Shown here one piece after another: positions 13,601 to 27,500 of a DNA stretch of 60,000 bases. The position numbers and the translations under genes were made by a program. The first letter of the stretch is position 1. Each line of letters opens with the position of its first letter. Where the stretch lies: assembly GCA_914767715.1 (NCBI GenBank), contig OU612073.1, forward strand, positions 22,012,001 to 22,072,000, in the 5' to 3' direction. The notes under the pieces are model-generated. The model saw only the letters and a list, made by a program, of their open reading frames with translations. It was not told where the DNA came from and did not search any database. Source of the stretch: Membranipora membranacea (Eukaryota > Bryozoa > Gymnolaemata > Cheilostomatida > Membraniporidae).

Positions 13601-16600
13601 GTTATGTATAACTTTGATCTCGGTGAGTTAGTGGGTAGTAGTAATGACAGTTTATGAGCAGAAGTTTGAACTCCACACACTTCAGTTTAACACCTGTTTA
13701 GAAATCAGATTTTGTGATAAAAGTTATATCAGCTGAGGGCAGTTTTTAGGGTCGGAAGAAGACTGATTTAGAGCTGCCTGCCTGCTCGGTTTGTGTCTCA
13801 CTAACTGTTGGCCCTTTATGACAGAATTTGACTCCAGTATTGCCAACTTTAGGCACTTGTGTCCCTCTATTCCATCTCAGGATTAGTGATGGGCCTTGAG
13901 GCTTCAATCAGCTGACTTGGTCATACTAAATTCTTAATACCCCAATGCGTTTTTAAGTTAAGTGATTTTGACTATAATGTTGATGAAAATTGGGTTAAGA
14001 AGATGCATTGGCAGAGAGACTGAAATGTTTTTTTTTCCTTTGCTCATCATGAAGATCAGCTTTTCGTTAGTAAATAACCTTAGTCCATAGAAACATTGAA
14101 ATAACTAATAAATAATGAGAATATTAAATTGACGTTTGGTTACAGGCAAAGATTCCGGTAAGGAGCACATTTTTTTGCTCCTCAATATAAACATAACGAT
14201 TATCTGAGAGACATCACTGATAGATGCATGTTTTCTATTGCCTTCTTCAAGTCTGGAATCCTAAAAAACCTTCAAATTATGAAATGAAAACAATAAGCTT
14301 AATGATTATATATTTTGGGCCGCATACTTAACTTGGGCTACTTGCACTTTAAGGACCACATATACTCACTTTGCATTGATTACCATTTGCCCAGCAATGG
14401 GCCATGTAAGGCCAACAACCCTAACACGTGAGCTGTGTTGCATAGATTGGCAATGGTGGAGTGGAATGAGCTATGGGACGAGAGAACGTAACTCTGAGTA
14501 GTGAATAGCGGGCATGCTAATTGACGCCATCAACCCGTTCTTTCTCGGGGATTGTGAGATGGCGCAATCGCGCTTGCTATTCACTGCCAGGCGATTAGTG
14601 CCGTAAGAGTTGTGGGTTTGAATCCCATTTCGGGAGCTTTCAAGGTTGATTTTTCCAGCCCCCGGCACCCTCAGGTGTATACCTCTTCTGTATGATTAAT
14701 ACATTTATGAATATTATCCTTGCTGTAGGTTATGTACAGGGGATGAGTGATCTACTATCTCCTATACTTCTAGTCATGAATAACGAGGTCGATGCATTCT
14801 GGTGCTTTGTCGGCTTTATGAACCTCACGGTAAGTTTAATATAAGTGTTCGTCATGTATTGAATTTATTTTGGTAATTGTGTTAGAAACACATTACAATT
14901 TAGGCGTGAACCATATCTCTCTCAGTTGTCTAGAAGACGAATACTAAAAGGCACAAAGCTGCACAAAAATCTTGATGTTCTAGTTTTTGGCATGATCAAA
15001 TATTTATGATTACTTTTATAACAATTGCAAAAAATGTGTCTATCATCAGCGATAAAATGGTGAGCTAAATTAAAAATACTCATGTCAACAAAACAATCAG
15101 CGTCAAAAATGTAGCTGTTTTTTTAAAAACGGACTTAAAAGCATATTCTTTTGTCTTTCTGTAGTACCAGTGTACCAGAGTTCAATATTATAGGTAAAAA
15201 TGGGTTGGATCAGTGATTGGATAAAATTATGTTGTTGATACTGGTTAGGTTTAAAATGTTTGAATCTAGAAAACTTTTCTTTAGTTTACTATAGACATAT
15301 TCAGTGTTTGAGCACCATTTAAGATCACAGTCGAAAAAAGTACCTAGGTATTTAAAGCTATCCACCTTCTCAATTGGATTACCATTTATAAAAATATAGT
15401 CGTATAAGACACAAGATTTGCTAAAATTCACAACCATCTCTTTGGCTTTTGCTGTGTTACGAATAAAATTCACAGAGGAACATTGCTCAGTAAAATGTTG
15501 TATGGCATCAAAATAGTTTTGGGATATAGTTGGCTATTTAAAATTTAAAAGTCCTATGATGGCCATGTCATCAGCATATTTAAAAATCTTCACATTATCA
15601 CAGTTAGATTTGATAAAATTAGTGTAGCCTACACAGAAAACAAAGTAGGAGATAAAACACAGCCTTGTGGGCAGCCAATATCACAGCTCAGCTTTTTAGA
15701 TTGGGCATTTCCAACATTTACAAATTGCTGGCGGTCAACAAGAAAAGCTTCAATAATTGACAGTAAATAGTGAGGAACACTCATGGCTTTCAGCTTTTCA
15801 ATTAAAATCTCAGGTACAATAATGTTGGTACAATGGCAAAAATTCCCAACTCCATTCTGCGGTCATGGTGTTAAGTCTCACACTTCTTACTACCGTGCCA
15901 GACTTTGATAATAATGAATCTGTAAGCTTAGTATTGCTTGAACCTGGTAACCTAATGCTGTCAAATTATATATCATAGTAACCACCAAGGGGTGAACTGC
16001 AAAACATTGCGGCAACAATTCATGTTTCAGATCTTATTTTGACACCAGTTTCGTCTCTAATTAGGACAAAGTGAAGTTTCAATATCACCGTTTGGGTTGA
16101 TCTCTAAACTATGTTCTGTTGTAGGAGACCAACTTTGAACTCGATCAGAAGGGTATGAAACTACAGATGAACCAGTTAAATCAGATCCTCCAAATAGCTG
16201 ACAGAAGGTTATACAATTATCTCGGTAAGCTGTGCGTTGCATATCATACAATATATATTTTGAAGTGGTTTGTTGAACACAGTGTTCTAATAATTGTTTA
16301 TTGAACCACGCAATGTCATACCATGCAGTAGAACGTAGTGTTTCAAGGCTAGCATGTTTTGTAAGTTTTACAAAGGTGTAACAGTGGAATCACAGCTATA
16401 AAAGCACAGTCTTCTGCTAGTCACAGTTTCAGATAAAACCATATTAGGGATTTTCGCAGTACATATTGACATTAAACACTCACAAACATTATTATCAACT
16501 GGAAAATGACAATCTTGATGTGAAACATGTAGGAGTATAGTATGGTTGGTACATGTATCATCTCAAAGTAATAGCAGTGAGTTAGACTTCAAAATTACTT

Positions 16601-17802
16601 TTGCTGATATTTGAATATATGATTAATCTATGACTGCTTCACTTTGAATTAACACTCATTCTTTCTTACCTGTTTACTGGCTGAAAACTATCTATTATTG
16701 ACAGTCTTTTATTTTGTTACTTTTAGACAAGAACGACTCGAGTAACATGTACTTTACATTCAGATGGATATTGATATTATTCAAGAGAGAATTCAGTATG
16801 ACAGATATTATGAGATTATGGGAGGTAAGTATCCAACATATCACTGGTTGCCGCCGTTTATGTCGTTGTGTCTATCAGTTTTTATGAAGGAACCAAGTAA
16901 AAATGGGACAGGATGTAATAATCTTGTTGAGATTTAATGGGGCTGGCAGATTGATGATTTCTCTCCACGGACAGACAACTAAGAGTCTTAGGAACTTTGG
17001 AAGCAAGCTGTTTGAAGGATTGCATGGATTTTTGCTGATTTAAATTTTAATTTCTTGTCAGGTATACTGGACAGCGATGCCTTGTGAGAACTATCAGCTG
17101 GTCATGGCTATATCACTTCTAACTAAGCAGAGTAGTTATATAATGGAGCAGGGATATGGATTCACTGAAATACTCAAGGTAGGTCATATTTCTTTGTTAC
17201 TCTGGTAGCAATAGATCTATGAAGCATATATTGTTGTGTCACGATCGATATTTTTTTAGTAGTGACCTATACCAAGTAAACCATTGTCCAACATCATCAT
17301 TAATCTAGTCATTGTGTTGCCTGATGATAGAACCAGGGAGGGTGGGGGTATAGTCCTCTGATAAAAGACAATCTTGTAGTTTGTCATTTTCAGGGTTATT
17401 CCCTCCTGTATTCATATGATATGGAGAGGACAACTTTAAAATTAAGGCCTCACCCATATTCCTGATACAATGTTGTTTAGTTTGTGTATGAGTGCTCAGA
17501 AGTATCTATCCTGTCATTCTAACTGGCTTCCTTGACATTTGTAGCACATCAATGACCTCTCTGGAGAAATAGATCTCAATGACTTTCTGTCTGATGCCGA
17601 AGTTTTGGCTGAACAATTAATTACTTGTGAAAAGTTACCAGGATATGTGGCAAAAATTATTGGTTGTGAAAAATTGCCTGAACAGAGTCAGTCACCAAGC
17701 CTCGACAGTCTCAGAGAACAATCTTCTGGTAATGGGAGGTCTCGGACTCCCCCTCCTCGGCCTACAAATAGTCCAGCAATAAATCAGGCAAATAATATAT
17801 AA
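7612..17802 (+). CDS. TBC1D15: TBC1D15-like Rab GTPase-activating protein
   Basis: Sixteen exons join in phase to 644 residues: 7612-7680, 8514-8606, 8875-8980, 9306-9443, 9725-9809, 10200-10308, 10813-11028, 11638-11766, 12367-12470, 13017-13111, 13506-13622, 14729-14829, 16125-16224, 16727-16824, 17062-17178 and 17545-17802. Residues 1-200 match the N-terminal Rab-binding (DUF3548) region of the TBC1D15/17 family. Residues about 313-535 form the TBC domain. It retains the arginine-finger motif IEKDVNR (R387) and the glutamine-finger motif YVQGMSDLLSP (Q424), so GAP activity is expected. The vertebrate orthologue accelerates GTP hydrolysis by Rab7 and is recruited by Fis1 to mitochondria, acting in lysosome and mitophagy membrane dynamics. 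The length is close to the vertebrate protein of about 690 residues. The C-terminus is Ser/Pro-rich and unstructured. TBC1D17 is the vertebrate paralogue, so the symbol marks the family. Confidence 0.93.
12720..12862. repeat. short inverted-repeat element in TBC1D15 intron
   Basis: CTGCATTTATAC near 12722 faces its near reverse complement GTATAAATGCAG near 12851. The element of about 140 bases resembles a small MITE. The arms are short, so the call is tentative. Confidence 0.4.
14555..14700 (+). repeat. tRNA-derived SINE fragment
   Basis: TGGCGCAATCG at 14560 resembles an RNA polymerase III A box. At 14612-14628 GTGGGTTTGAATCCCAT forms a complete T-arm with B-box sequence (5-bp stem, 7-base loop). 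The anticodon arm is degenerate and the 3' side runs into unrelated sequence, so this is a SINE head and not a functional tRNA. It lies in the intron before TBC1D15 exon 12. Confidence 0.6.
15200..15860 (-). mobile_element. LINE reverse transcriptase fragment, degraded
   Basis: The minus strand encodes pieces of a non-LTR retrotransposon polymerase: LLSIIEAFLVDRQQFV and DIGCPQGCVLSPTLF near 15840-15640, the catalytic YADD at 15578-15567 (context FKYADDMAIIG), and a downstream segment with KEMVVNF and VDSFKYLGTFF up to 15210. The order matches the RT palm and thumb of Jockey/CR1/RTE-like elements. A stop and frameshift after the PQG block separate the pieces, and the endonuclease is absent. 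It is antisense to TBC1D15, inside the intron between exons 12 and 13. Confidence 0.88.
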
Positions 17803-18569
17803 TGAAAATAATGGTATGTATGGTGCTTATTACCTTTTATGTAACTCCTTTCTTATGTTCCTTATTTAATGCTAATCTCTTTCTCCTGTGCTTTATTATC
17901 CCAATTTATCTGTCAGCCACTCTTTATGATATTATGACCATTTTTACTATTGAATGACAAGAAGAGGCGAGATAAAGCTGTTTGATTTGAATTTTAATTG
18001 AAGCTGTTTGTTAATTTTATACTCGACAAACACAAATATTCAATTCTGTGAATTGAACTATCCTATAGCAGTGTAGCTGAAATATTTGCAATTGCAAGAG
18101 TTACCATGGAGACAAATCACTGCTAAGAGCCATGATATATTTTTCTAGCTTAATAAAATTACATGTGCTAAAAACATATGAATTATTTTTTGATGAATAA
18201 TAAATGGATTTTAATATCCTGATGAATAGACTTGGTTTACTTATTTTAAGAACACAGAAAATTCTCTGAGATATGATTATAGTTACACTCTCAACCTCCC
18301 CATGACACAAATGCCATCTCACTCCTGCGCTCTCCTGTTTTCCTCTACCCTCAAAATCCTCCAAGAATTTCTACTTTTAATGTTTTACTTACTTTATCTC
18401 AAGTTGTCCCCTCTTTTCTATCTCAAGACATACAAATGTTTTACTTCATTTATGACCTATTTGTGGCATGAACAGCTGTGGTGTGGAAGAAGCAAAACAA
18501 CTCCTGCCAACTTCCCTCTTCAAGTCAACTTGAGTATCAGTTCAATCTTACCATATAGAGCAACTCAAG
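17803..18569 (+). other. intergenic region between TBC1D15 and JIP genes
   Basis: This holds the TBC1D15 3' end and the promoter or 5' untranslated region of the JIP gene. An AATAAA hexamer at 18152-18157 lies 350 bases past the TBC1D15 stop and is a plausible polyadenylation signal. No other element was identified. Confidence 0.5.
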
Positions 18570-21500
18570 ATGGGACTGTTTGAGATCTGTAATATGGTTG
18601 ATGAAGCTTGTGAACGTGCCGGCAGCTCAACAAGAAATTTGCGTCACGTTAGACGGTGAGTAACTTAGCGTACTATACATTAGTATTAGAGATATGCAGA
18701 CTCGATATTCATGCTGTAGTTATATGTCATCAGCTCTAAGTTTCTATTGAATGCTGTCAGGGAAAATCAATATATTGTTTGCTGTCTGCGCCTAGAGGCA
18801 TTATTGTGATTTTGTTGTGTGGTGTGCCTTCAGTCGCAATGTTGCTTTATGGTTAACAGTCAACACAACACGCTCTATTTGACGAAAGCCCAACTTTAAA
18901 TGATGAGATTTGTATCGCCAGATGAAAAATAACTGAAAATCTGTGCTTATAGTTTGGGTGTATTCAACACCGGCTGATAATTAATGACCAGAATCGTATG
19001 GTGCCCGTGTTATCTTGAATGTGCAATATTGAATTTTAGTAACATTAGTAATAATTTTAGTTCACACAATTTCTGTGTCAATTTGTCCCATAGACTTAAT
19101 ATACTATATTAAGTCTATGATTTGTCCTATGTGAAAAAAATTAATTGTTGAGCGTTTGGAGTTGTCATTCCTTAAACTTAGATAGAGGTGTAAACAATCA
19201 TAGTATGAATGAAAGTGTTTAAATTATTGTGAGTGGCGTAACTATTAGAACACAACTATCCTGGTATTGTGGTAAAGACTTAACCACTTAGCCACTCACA
19301 TTACTAAAACTCCAACAAATGCCCATGTGTGCGTTAACCTACAATCAAGTACGGAGATACTTGCATTAGACAGATTTTTTGCCCCCTTTTGATTCTAACA
19401 TGAGTTTTATAGCATTCTCAAAAATGTGTGACATGTATTAGCTCTCTTTACCTCTCCTTTATTTCTTATAGCAAGTATGAACATCAACTTCCATAACATT
19501 TTTCAACTTTAATGTCAGTTGACAGTAATAATTCCATCCATCCCATTGAATTTATTGTTTTGCCAAATTGTCAAAATTTTGGTTGGATGTTCGATGAGAA
19601 AGCTTGAACTCTGGGAATTCAATCATGTTGAATCAAAAAGATGGAAAAAAGCGATTTTCTCCAATCACATATGAAACCCTGATGACGATTAAAGGAACAA
19701 GTCTTTCAACTTTATCTCATGTTTGTTATCCCTTTGTCTAGTCCTCATTGAGACAAATCCTCGAGTCTTTTGGTTGGATATATCATATATTGCAAAAGTG
19801 GTATGAATCCAAAACATTAATAAAAATCAACACCAGAAGAAATCAAACGCCATAATTTTAACCCATTTTCAATTTTGGATGAAAAGCAGTTCTGGCGTCC
19901 ACGTTGCTTTGAGCACGATGGAGGGCTTTGGGCAGTTTCACAATGTTTGTAACTTTCGAGAGATGTTTTGCCAATATTTTAAATAAGAGATTGGTTCTAA
20001 TTTTCATTGTCGCAACCAGCTTATTGATGCAGAAAATTTGTGCTACAAATATTTTATTAAATGAAGTGTTGTTAAATATTTATTAATTAAGTTCTTAATT
20101 TAGGAGAGCACTTGAACCGAAACTTCTGCCTTAATCACATTTACATTTGCACCAAAGAACCAGAGGGATAAACGCTGTGTGAGCTATCAACCTTTTCTAT
20201 AAAAACAATACAATGCCTAGATCTCATTTTTGGATTTCCAAGAATGACAATAGCATGACTGCCAAACCTTTTAACACCATGAAAAATAACTGAAGTCAGG
20301 GATTTTATGATCAAAATCAATTCATTAGCATGTGTGAGTGAATTGAACTGGACACAGGAGTACATGAATAAATAAGGCAGCAATCAAAGTAATGGAACAC
20401 GGTAATCACAGATACCTTTCATCGCATTGATCATTCTAATAAATCTGTATAAGCATGTACACTACACACTCTCACTCAATCCTGTACTCACAGATCAGAT
20501 ATGTGTACAGACACTAAGCTAGCTTCTTATCTTCTACAGTTAGGTAGGTACTGTCTGGCTTTCATCTATGGGTAGTTTTGTTGATGTGCAACAAGGGAAT
20601 CTTGATTTAATTTTGGATTGGTCTTAAAAAATAAATGCGATTTTGACCATTCACTTCAAAGAGTTTTCAAAAGCATTAGCACTTTAGTTCATTTTCTGGC
20701 TCAACTATTGGGTTGACTGTGATATTAACTGTTCAAAATAGCACCGTAGATATTGGCAAAGGTCGTATACTTGCGGGTGCATGTGTTCTTAACCTGAGCG
20801 CCAGTCACCCTCAGGGTTTTCTTAAGATCTTTGGTATCTGAAACCAATGGTAATTCGATGAGATTTCTATATATGTACGAGTGGAGACTTAAGAATATTT
20901 TGAGACAGTACAAGCTGCACTAAAAAAGTCTAACACACCCAGAAATCTGATAACGTAACCTGCAGGCTTGTTCTCGCCGGGCTAAAGAAGATGCATATCA
21001 TTTCACTCCACTAAGGAGATTTTTCGATGATATTGTGTTTTGCTTTTGGTATCAAGGGAGAAAAAATGTAGATAATTCATTTAACTCGTGGCAAAGGGTT
21101 TGTTAGGTTGTAAAAACTCCAACATTTCGTTTTGAGCTCAATTTAGATTCCAACTGTTTAAAAATGGTAAGTGTTCTGTTGCTGTAGTCTACCCTAGGGA
21201 GGCATATTTTGGGATTGACATTGATGCTTTTCTATCTGGGTATTTTCAGGTTGTGGTGCAGATTATCTGAAGTTTTCGTTGCCAAAAATTGAATTGTTCT
21301 CTTAAATAGAGTTTTCGATCCCAGATTTTTTAATGAAAATCAATAGACTTACTTTGTTTATTTTGTGAAATGATTTGATTTTGGTGGCCTCACCTTTCCA
21401 AGCTCTGATGAAGGAATAAGGAAAGAGGAACAGGTCTCGCAGCTATAAAAATCTTTTTAGGGAAACATGACAGTTTCACTTAATTGTTTAATATGAAACG

Positions 21501-24500
21501 CTAACTTCTTGCGCCTTCTTTTCTAGACCAAAACGAGCAAGCTTACTGGCTGAAGAGAAACAACAACTTTGTCCCACATTGCACCAGTATGATACGGCTC
21601 TATACGATGCTTTCCACACACAGTTGAATTTCACTCTCTCTGACAGCATAACATCACGTCATCAGCATTACACTACAGAACTTGGATTTCCCAACAGTTT
21701 TCCAGACAATAACACTGCCAGCCATCCATCAAGTTGCTGTATTGAGAGTGAAGAGCTTGCCTATCAGTGTTTTCCCAGCATGCAATACTCTGCTGAGGAC
21801 ATAGAAATGTGGGATCTCGAACAAATACTCGACAAGTCGCCTCTCTCAGCGCTGACTGCTGACTTTGCCAGATTTAAGGAGAGGTTTGTGAAAATGTTTG
21901 AAAATGGCACTAGTGGACCGGTTTATAACACTGATTGTGAAGATGAGAGAGGTGGCATGCCTAGATTGAGGGCACAAACAATTTCCACAACTAAGGCAGA
22001 ACATCATATATTACCACAGGTAGGTTATGAACGCTGCAAATGATATTTGGGATATGCTATGACTAAGTGTCGCTACAATATAATAACAAAATTAACATAC
22101 ATTGAGGTTGTCAGAGAGAGAGAGGGTGCATACCAGTCTCACCATACAAGTTATTCTATCCAGCTGTGATTTGATCTTGCTATCGAATGCCATCCGCTCA
22201 GTAATGTCTAAATTTCCTCATTTGTTCATAAAAATTTTCACTGCCATCACTTTGCTACCTTGGAAGTGCTATATAATGCCGATTCTATAAGTGCCACATA
22301 ATACTTGCTAAGCAATGCGTGTGACTATTTCTAGCGATAAAATTTGTTCTGGCTAGAGGCACAACAGCTTCCTGACGCGACTTCATCAAATTTATTTAAC
22401 ACACAGTTTCCTCTATGATAGACTCTGCCGCTAAACTAATCTCATTTCATCGGAACAAATTGCAGTGCGAATATGTATCTAATTATATAACATAATTTCA
22501 CATCAGCTTTTATCAAACAGTCATTTTTTATTTGCTTGATGTAAAAATCGTTATAATAATGGGTCAATTGTCTGTAATGGATTTTATAGTCGTCACTTTG
22601 ATGATTTGAGGAGCATAGTGTTGTACTCATCGCACATGTTATACATTGAATCATAGCTAAGCAAGTTCACCTTCAGTATAGTTACCATCTTTGCCTGTTT
22701 TTAGCCTCCTATTAGGAGCCACATGGATATCACTGACAGTAGACTACCATACTCCACATCATCAAATTACTACCCAGAATCCAACAGTCTACCTCGGCAG
22801 AATCGTCGACCTACGCCAGTTAACGGCGATCTACATCAGCCATCACATCTTCTCTCAGACATCGAGCGAGTAAAATTCTATACTAATCTACAACACGGTG
22901 GCAGCCTGGATAGTCTCAAAGGCAATATTAAACCAGGACTGTTCTCAAAAGACAAATCTGTAGAGTCTATTTTGGATAGCAACAGGCAAGTCGAAAGGAG
23001 AGAGAGGTACCACAAGGTGCCGGAAAAAGAGCGGTTACATAAGATGAAATCTTATCCAGCAGAGAGGCCTAATAAGATGGAGAAAGCTGAGAAACTATGC
23101 AAAGTCAAATCTACACCATCTATTAATGTACCAGCAAAGAGACCTACGAACCTACCAGTCATACCTTTTGTTATCACGGATGAATGTAAGTTTGTCGTTA
23201 TTATTCAGTCTTTCCATGTGTCTCAATTACTGCCTAATTTTAGCTCAAAAGTATCCCTGAAAAAGACATCTAGGCTAGAAATTGACTATTTCTATTTCTA
23301 TAGGACATTTATAGCCTTCTAAAGAGGGCAAAATTTTCGCAATGAACCCCAACAAAAAATAAGGAGAAGGGAGGAGAAAAGTTTGTGTGATGGTAAATTG
23401 ATTTGATGGTTAAACCGAGAACTACTATACTAGATGAGGAATAGTCCACTGCTTTCTTGTCAAAAATATTAGGCAAGACAGCCAACGCCGAGGTAGGTAT
23501 TGTGGAGGTTGTATACCAATCTGACATATCCAATCATTAACCTTTGAATTTATTTTCTGAACTGCTGAGATTCCACATTGTGTGATTTCAATATTTTGAT
23601 GAACAGCAAGCTGTGATTGACCAGACTCTTCGGTTGGATAATATGTGGACATATGTGTACATAGCCATAGCTATCTCCTCCCTGCTTTTGAATGTGTCGA
23701 AAGGACAACTTCAACATTAACTTTTGAGAGCTAAACAAGAAATGACAACTTCCTTTTTGTTTTCACATCCATTTGCACTAAGGGTCTGATATGGCTTGGC
23801 GTAACAGTGTTTTGTATTCCTAATAAGCCTTATAAGTGGCATAAATTAAGTGACAAAGTTCTCTATGTTGAAAAATCAATGTTTGTCAAATTCCCTTGAG
23901 CTGTTTTCATATTGATCACAAGAGTACGTTACATTAGATGTGTATTTCTCTGCATTGCTGCATGTTCATCTGCTGCCTGTGATTCTATTAGTATCACTTC
24001 AAATACGTCAGACTGACTGTGATAAATTTGATTAACTTTGTTTATGTTTGATGCAAGGCGCCATTTTTTGGATGGCGTGGCGCGTTGTCACTTCATCACG
24101 CGGATAAAAGTGAACTGCACTATTGTAAGAAAGGTCAGTTATCATTCATCAGTGTTTGGTTGATATTTCAACTCTGCTTTCACAGATATCTATAAGATGA
24201 AAACTAAAGGAATCAACAGCGCAGATGCTTCTGCCAAGCCTAAGGACAGATACCACCCCCGACTTACACAATCATATCTAGCTGAGCATCACAACTACAA
24301 CAGTGATTATGACACTGCATCAACAATACAAGAATGGCAGTGCAACAAGCCACCGCAACCTCAACCAAGACAACAACATGATGTCAACAATGGAACAAGG
24401 CTCTCAAAACATACTGTTGACAATCGGCAACGTTGTGCCAGGCAGCACGACATCAAAAATCATCAATTACAGCCACACACTGAGTCATTACAAGCTTCGT

Positions 24501-27500
24501 GTAACAGTGACTATCGTTCTACGACCAGCCATTACACAAACAGGCATGACAGCGCTTTTAATGCTGGTTGGTATGACAGCTGTGCTGAGGATTATGACAG
24601 GTGTAGAAGAGGACAGCAGGTGCCCCCTAGACCAGCGGCATATCTGACACAGGACAACAGGTTCTTAGAGGAAGATGCATGGGGAAGTGCTACAGCATCA
24701 GAACGAAGCGGAGCAAACCACAACCCAGACAAGCTCTTCAACTCAAGTGAGCATTCAATACTCAAGGATTTTATCAGTGGGTTTAAATTTAGAATAAATT
24801 TCAAAAGATCAATACATACATGGTATTATTGATGCTGCGTACACACAAATGTCATAAAATGTCTAGATAGAGAGGATGCATATTTATTCAAACATGGTTA
24901 TTCTGCAGATAGGGGGGGGGGAGGCTGGATAGTGTGGGCGGATGATGTGTGCGCATTCTAAAGATTCACAATACTCAGACAAGCAAACATGTGGTGTGGG
25001 TTTTCTCATGAAAAAGATATTAATATACCAAATGTTATCAGGTATTTATCTAAAGTTTGGAAGCACAGTGATGTCTTTTTTCTACTTTAAAATATTGGCT
25101 CCTCCTTATGAGACTTGTGCTGCATACTTTTGTGATTCTAATGACTTTCAGAGACGACACTAGGAGCGACACACAGAGGTACACATAAATTTATACCCCG
25201 ACACACTGATGAGATGAAGATAGAGATTGGAGACTCAATTCATGTTATTAATGAAGCCGATGACGGCTGGTGTATGGGTGAGCCTTTATAATCATCAACA
25301 TTTATCATCTAGCCTGTTTTCTATGTCCTATCCGCAGACTATGGGCTACTGAACAGTATTGTTGAGTCTATGGTCCTACTACTATTTCATCAGCAAGCAA
25401 GCAGGATATCGATAAATCATTAGATCATTAGAATATCAAGAATGCACACATGCTGTATTCGTTATTAGTATTATAAATATTGTCTCTGCTTCCAAATATT
25501 GAAAATTTGATGAATGTGTTGTTTGTAGGGTATACACTGGTTTGTGGATTCTCTGTTGAACTCCTCCAATTCTGATCAATCAGAAAATGTTTTGGATCAC
25601 CCTATTGACTGCAACTTCTATTCCACAGGTATCAACTTAACCACAGAATCACAAGGTATATTCCCTTCTGTTTATGCCACTGATCTGGAGTTCTATGATG
25701 TTAACAACGACACTACTGTTAAACAGCCAACACATAAACAGTATAAACTTCACTTTCTCGGATCGATGGAAGTGAATCATCATAAAGGCAGCGATGTTCT
25801 TGTAGATGCCATTGAAAAGGTTAGATACAGTAAGATAACTGATAAAACGTAGTCGTAATGTTTTGGGAAACTCTGAGTAAAGACCATGATGGTTTTCTAA
25901 ACAGGTTTACTGAAAACTGTTGGAGGGAGCATATCCCTTAGTTGAGACTGTAAGATATATCTTCGTAGTTCAGCTATCGCTATCATCAAAGTCCTGCAGC
26001 TTTTGGAGCACTGATTGTTGGGTTGCCTCATCTGCAATATAGTCTTCATAAAAGCCAACACATCTGGAAATTTATGCATGGGTGGATGAGTTATTGTCAA
26101 TTTAGCTGGTTTGTTAACAGAGCGTCTGTCCATAAATTGTTTGAGAATCAACGATACAATTATCAACATGGTGACTGCTTACAGGTCATACTGAACAGAA
26201 GAATAAGTAAAGACTCGACAACTCCGCCACTGTGTCAGCTAGAGGTATCAGAATCTGGTCTCAAAATGATCGATCTCACTCATAAAAAGGTAGGATAGAT
26301 GGCATCACTTGTGTTGTATAATCGCTGGAAGTATGTCCTTGGTTTTTTCTTTTCTATCCATAGCTGCTATGTTACAAAATATATTTCTATAGGACTCAAT
26401 TGGAATGAGACCTCACCTGCCAAAATTTAGATTCAGAAAAAAAAATTTGAACAATCATGCAAGGCAGTGATACTTTCAATTAGAAACAGCCAAAATCGCG
26501 ATTTGATCGCTCACTCACTGAATGAGCGATACCTTCTAGGGGTCTCGCTTTCAGATCGCTCAGTCACTTGATTGAACTGTATACATTCTGAGTGAGCGAT
26601 CTGGGAGCGATTTTGTCTAATTGAAAGACCAAGTGAGTGATAATTTTGAGCGATGTGATAGTGATAACTTGCTTTAGTAAAGGATCGCTCTTCCTAATTG
26701 AAAGACCCCCCTGTATCACACATACAGTATTGATTCAGTTCTTTCATTTGCTAAGAGTTGTCATAGCTCTATGCATGAGAACACAACTTTTACTTCCATG
26801 TAAATTCTCATTGTAGAGAACAAAAAAGTTAGTGACAGATATGAACATAGACAGTGCATGTGAGAGGCTGAGTAAACTACTAGCATTTAGTAAGGCAAGT
26901 AGTAGTTAGTATATGTGCTCAGACTCATATATAACAGAGTCCCATTCTCTCCTCCTACATCAGTCGCAGTCAGATTAATAATGTTGTCTGATTCAAGGTC
27001 AGCTCTGTCAATAGAAGCGCATCTATCTTTTCACTTGTTGCTCATTTTGGAGGGTAAAGCCCCGTCATTTCTTTTGTGCATCATTCTTCACTGCATGATG
27101 GGACTCCATAGCCTCTCTACTAAACAATTTGATAACCAATCTCTTTTTCTTCACCTCTCACATTAGGTTAACCTTACATATGACCTTTATTTTGTAGGAG
27201 ACCAAAGCTGTGTCGAACCATTTCTTTTCTCTAAAGAATGTCTCGTTTTGTGGATACCATCCTGACAATCCAAAGTAAGACTTATTAGTTTGGACTATTG
27301 ACTATTTTGTAAGCATCTTAAAATTGTAAAAAAATGAGTAGAAATATCAATCAAAGTATCAATATCTATGGTGGCTGCGGTGTACGCTACTAAGTGTTAT
27401 GTGTAAGGTGAAAAATGCAGTCTGTTATACGTTCTGGTGATTATGTGACTAGAAAGTGATCGAAACACTTCTGCAATCTTATAGACGATAGGGTTGGTTG

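Noticed and set aside
25529-25628. Open stretch continuous with JIP exon 6
   Set aside because: The candidate acceptor at 25528 gives a stop in the phase set by exon 5. The acceptor at 25628 keeps the SH3 pattern.
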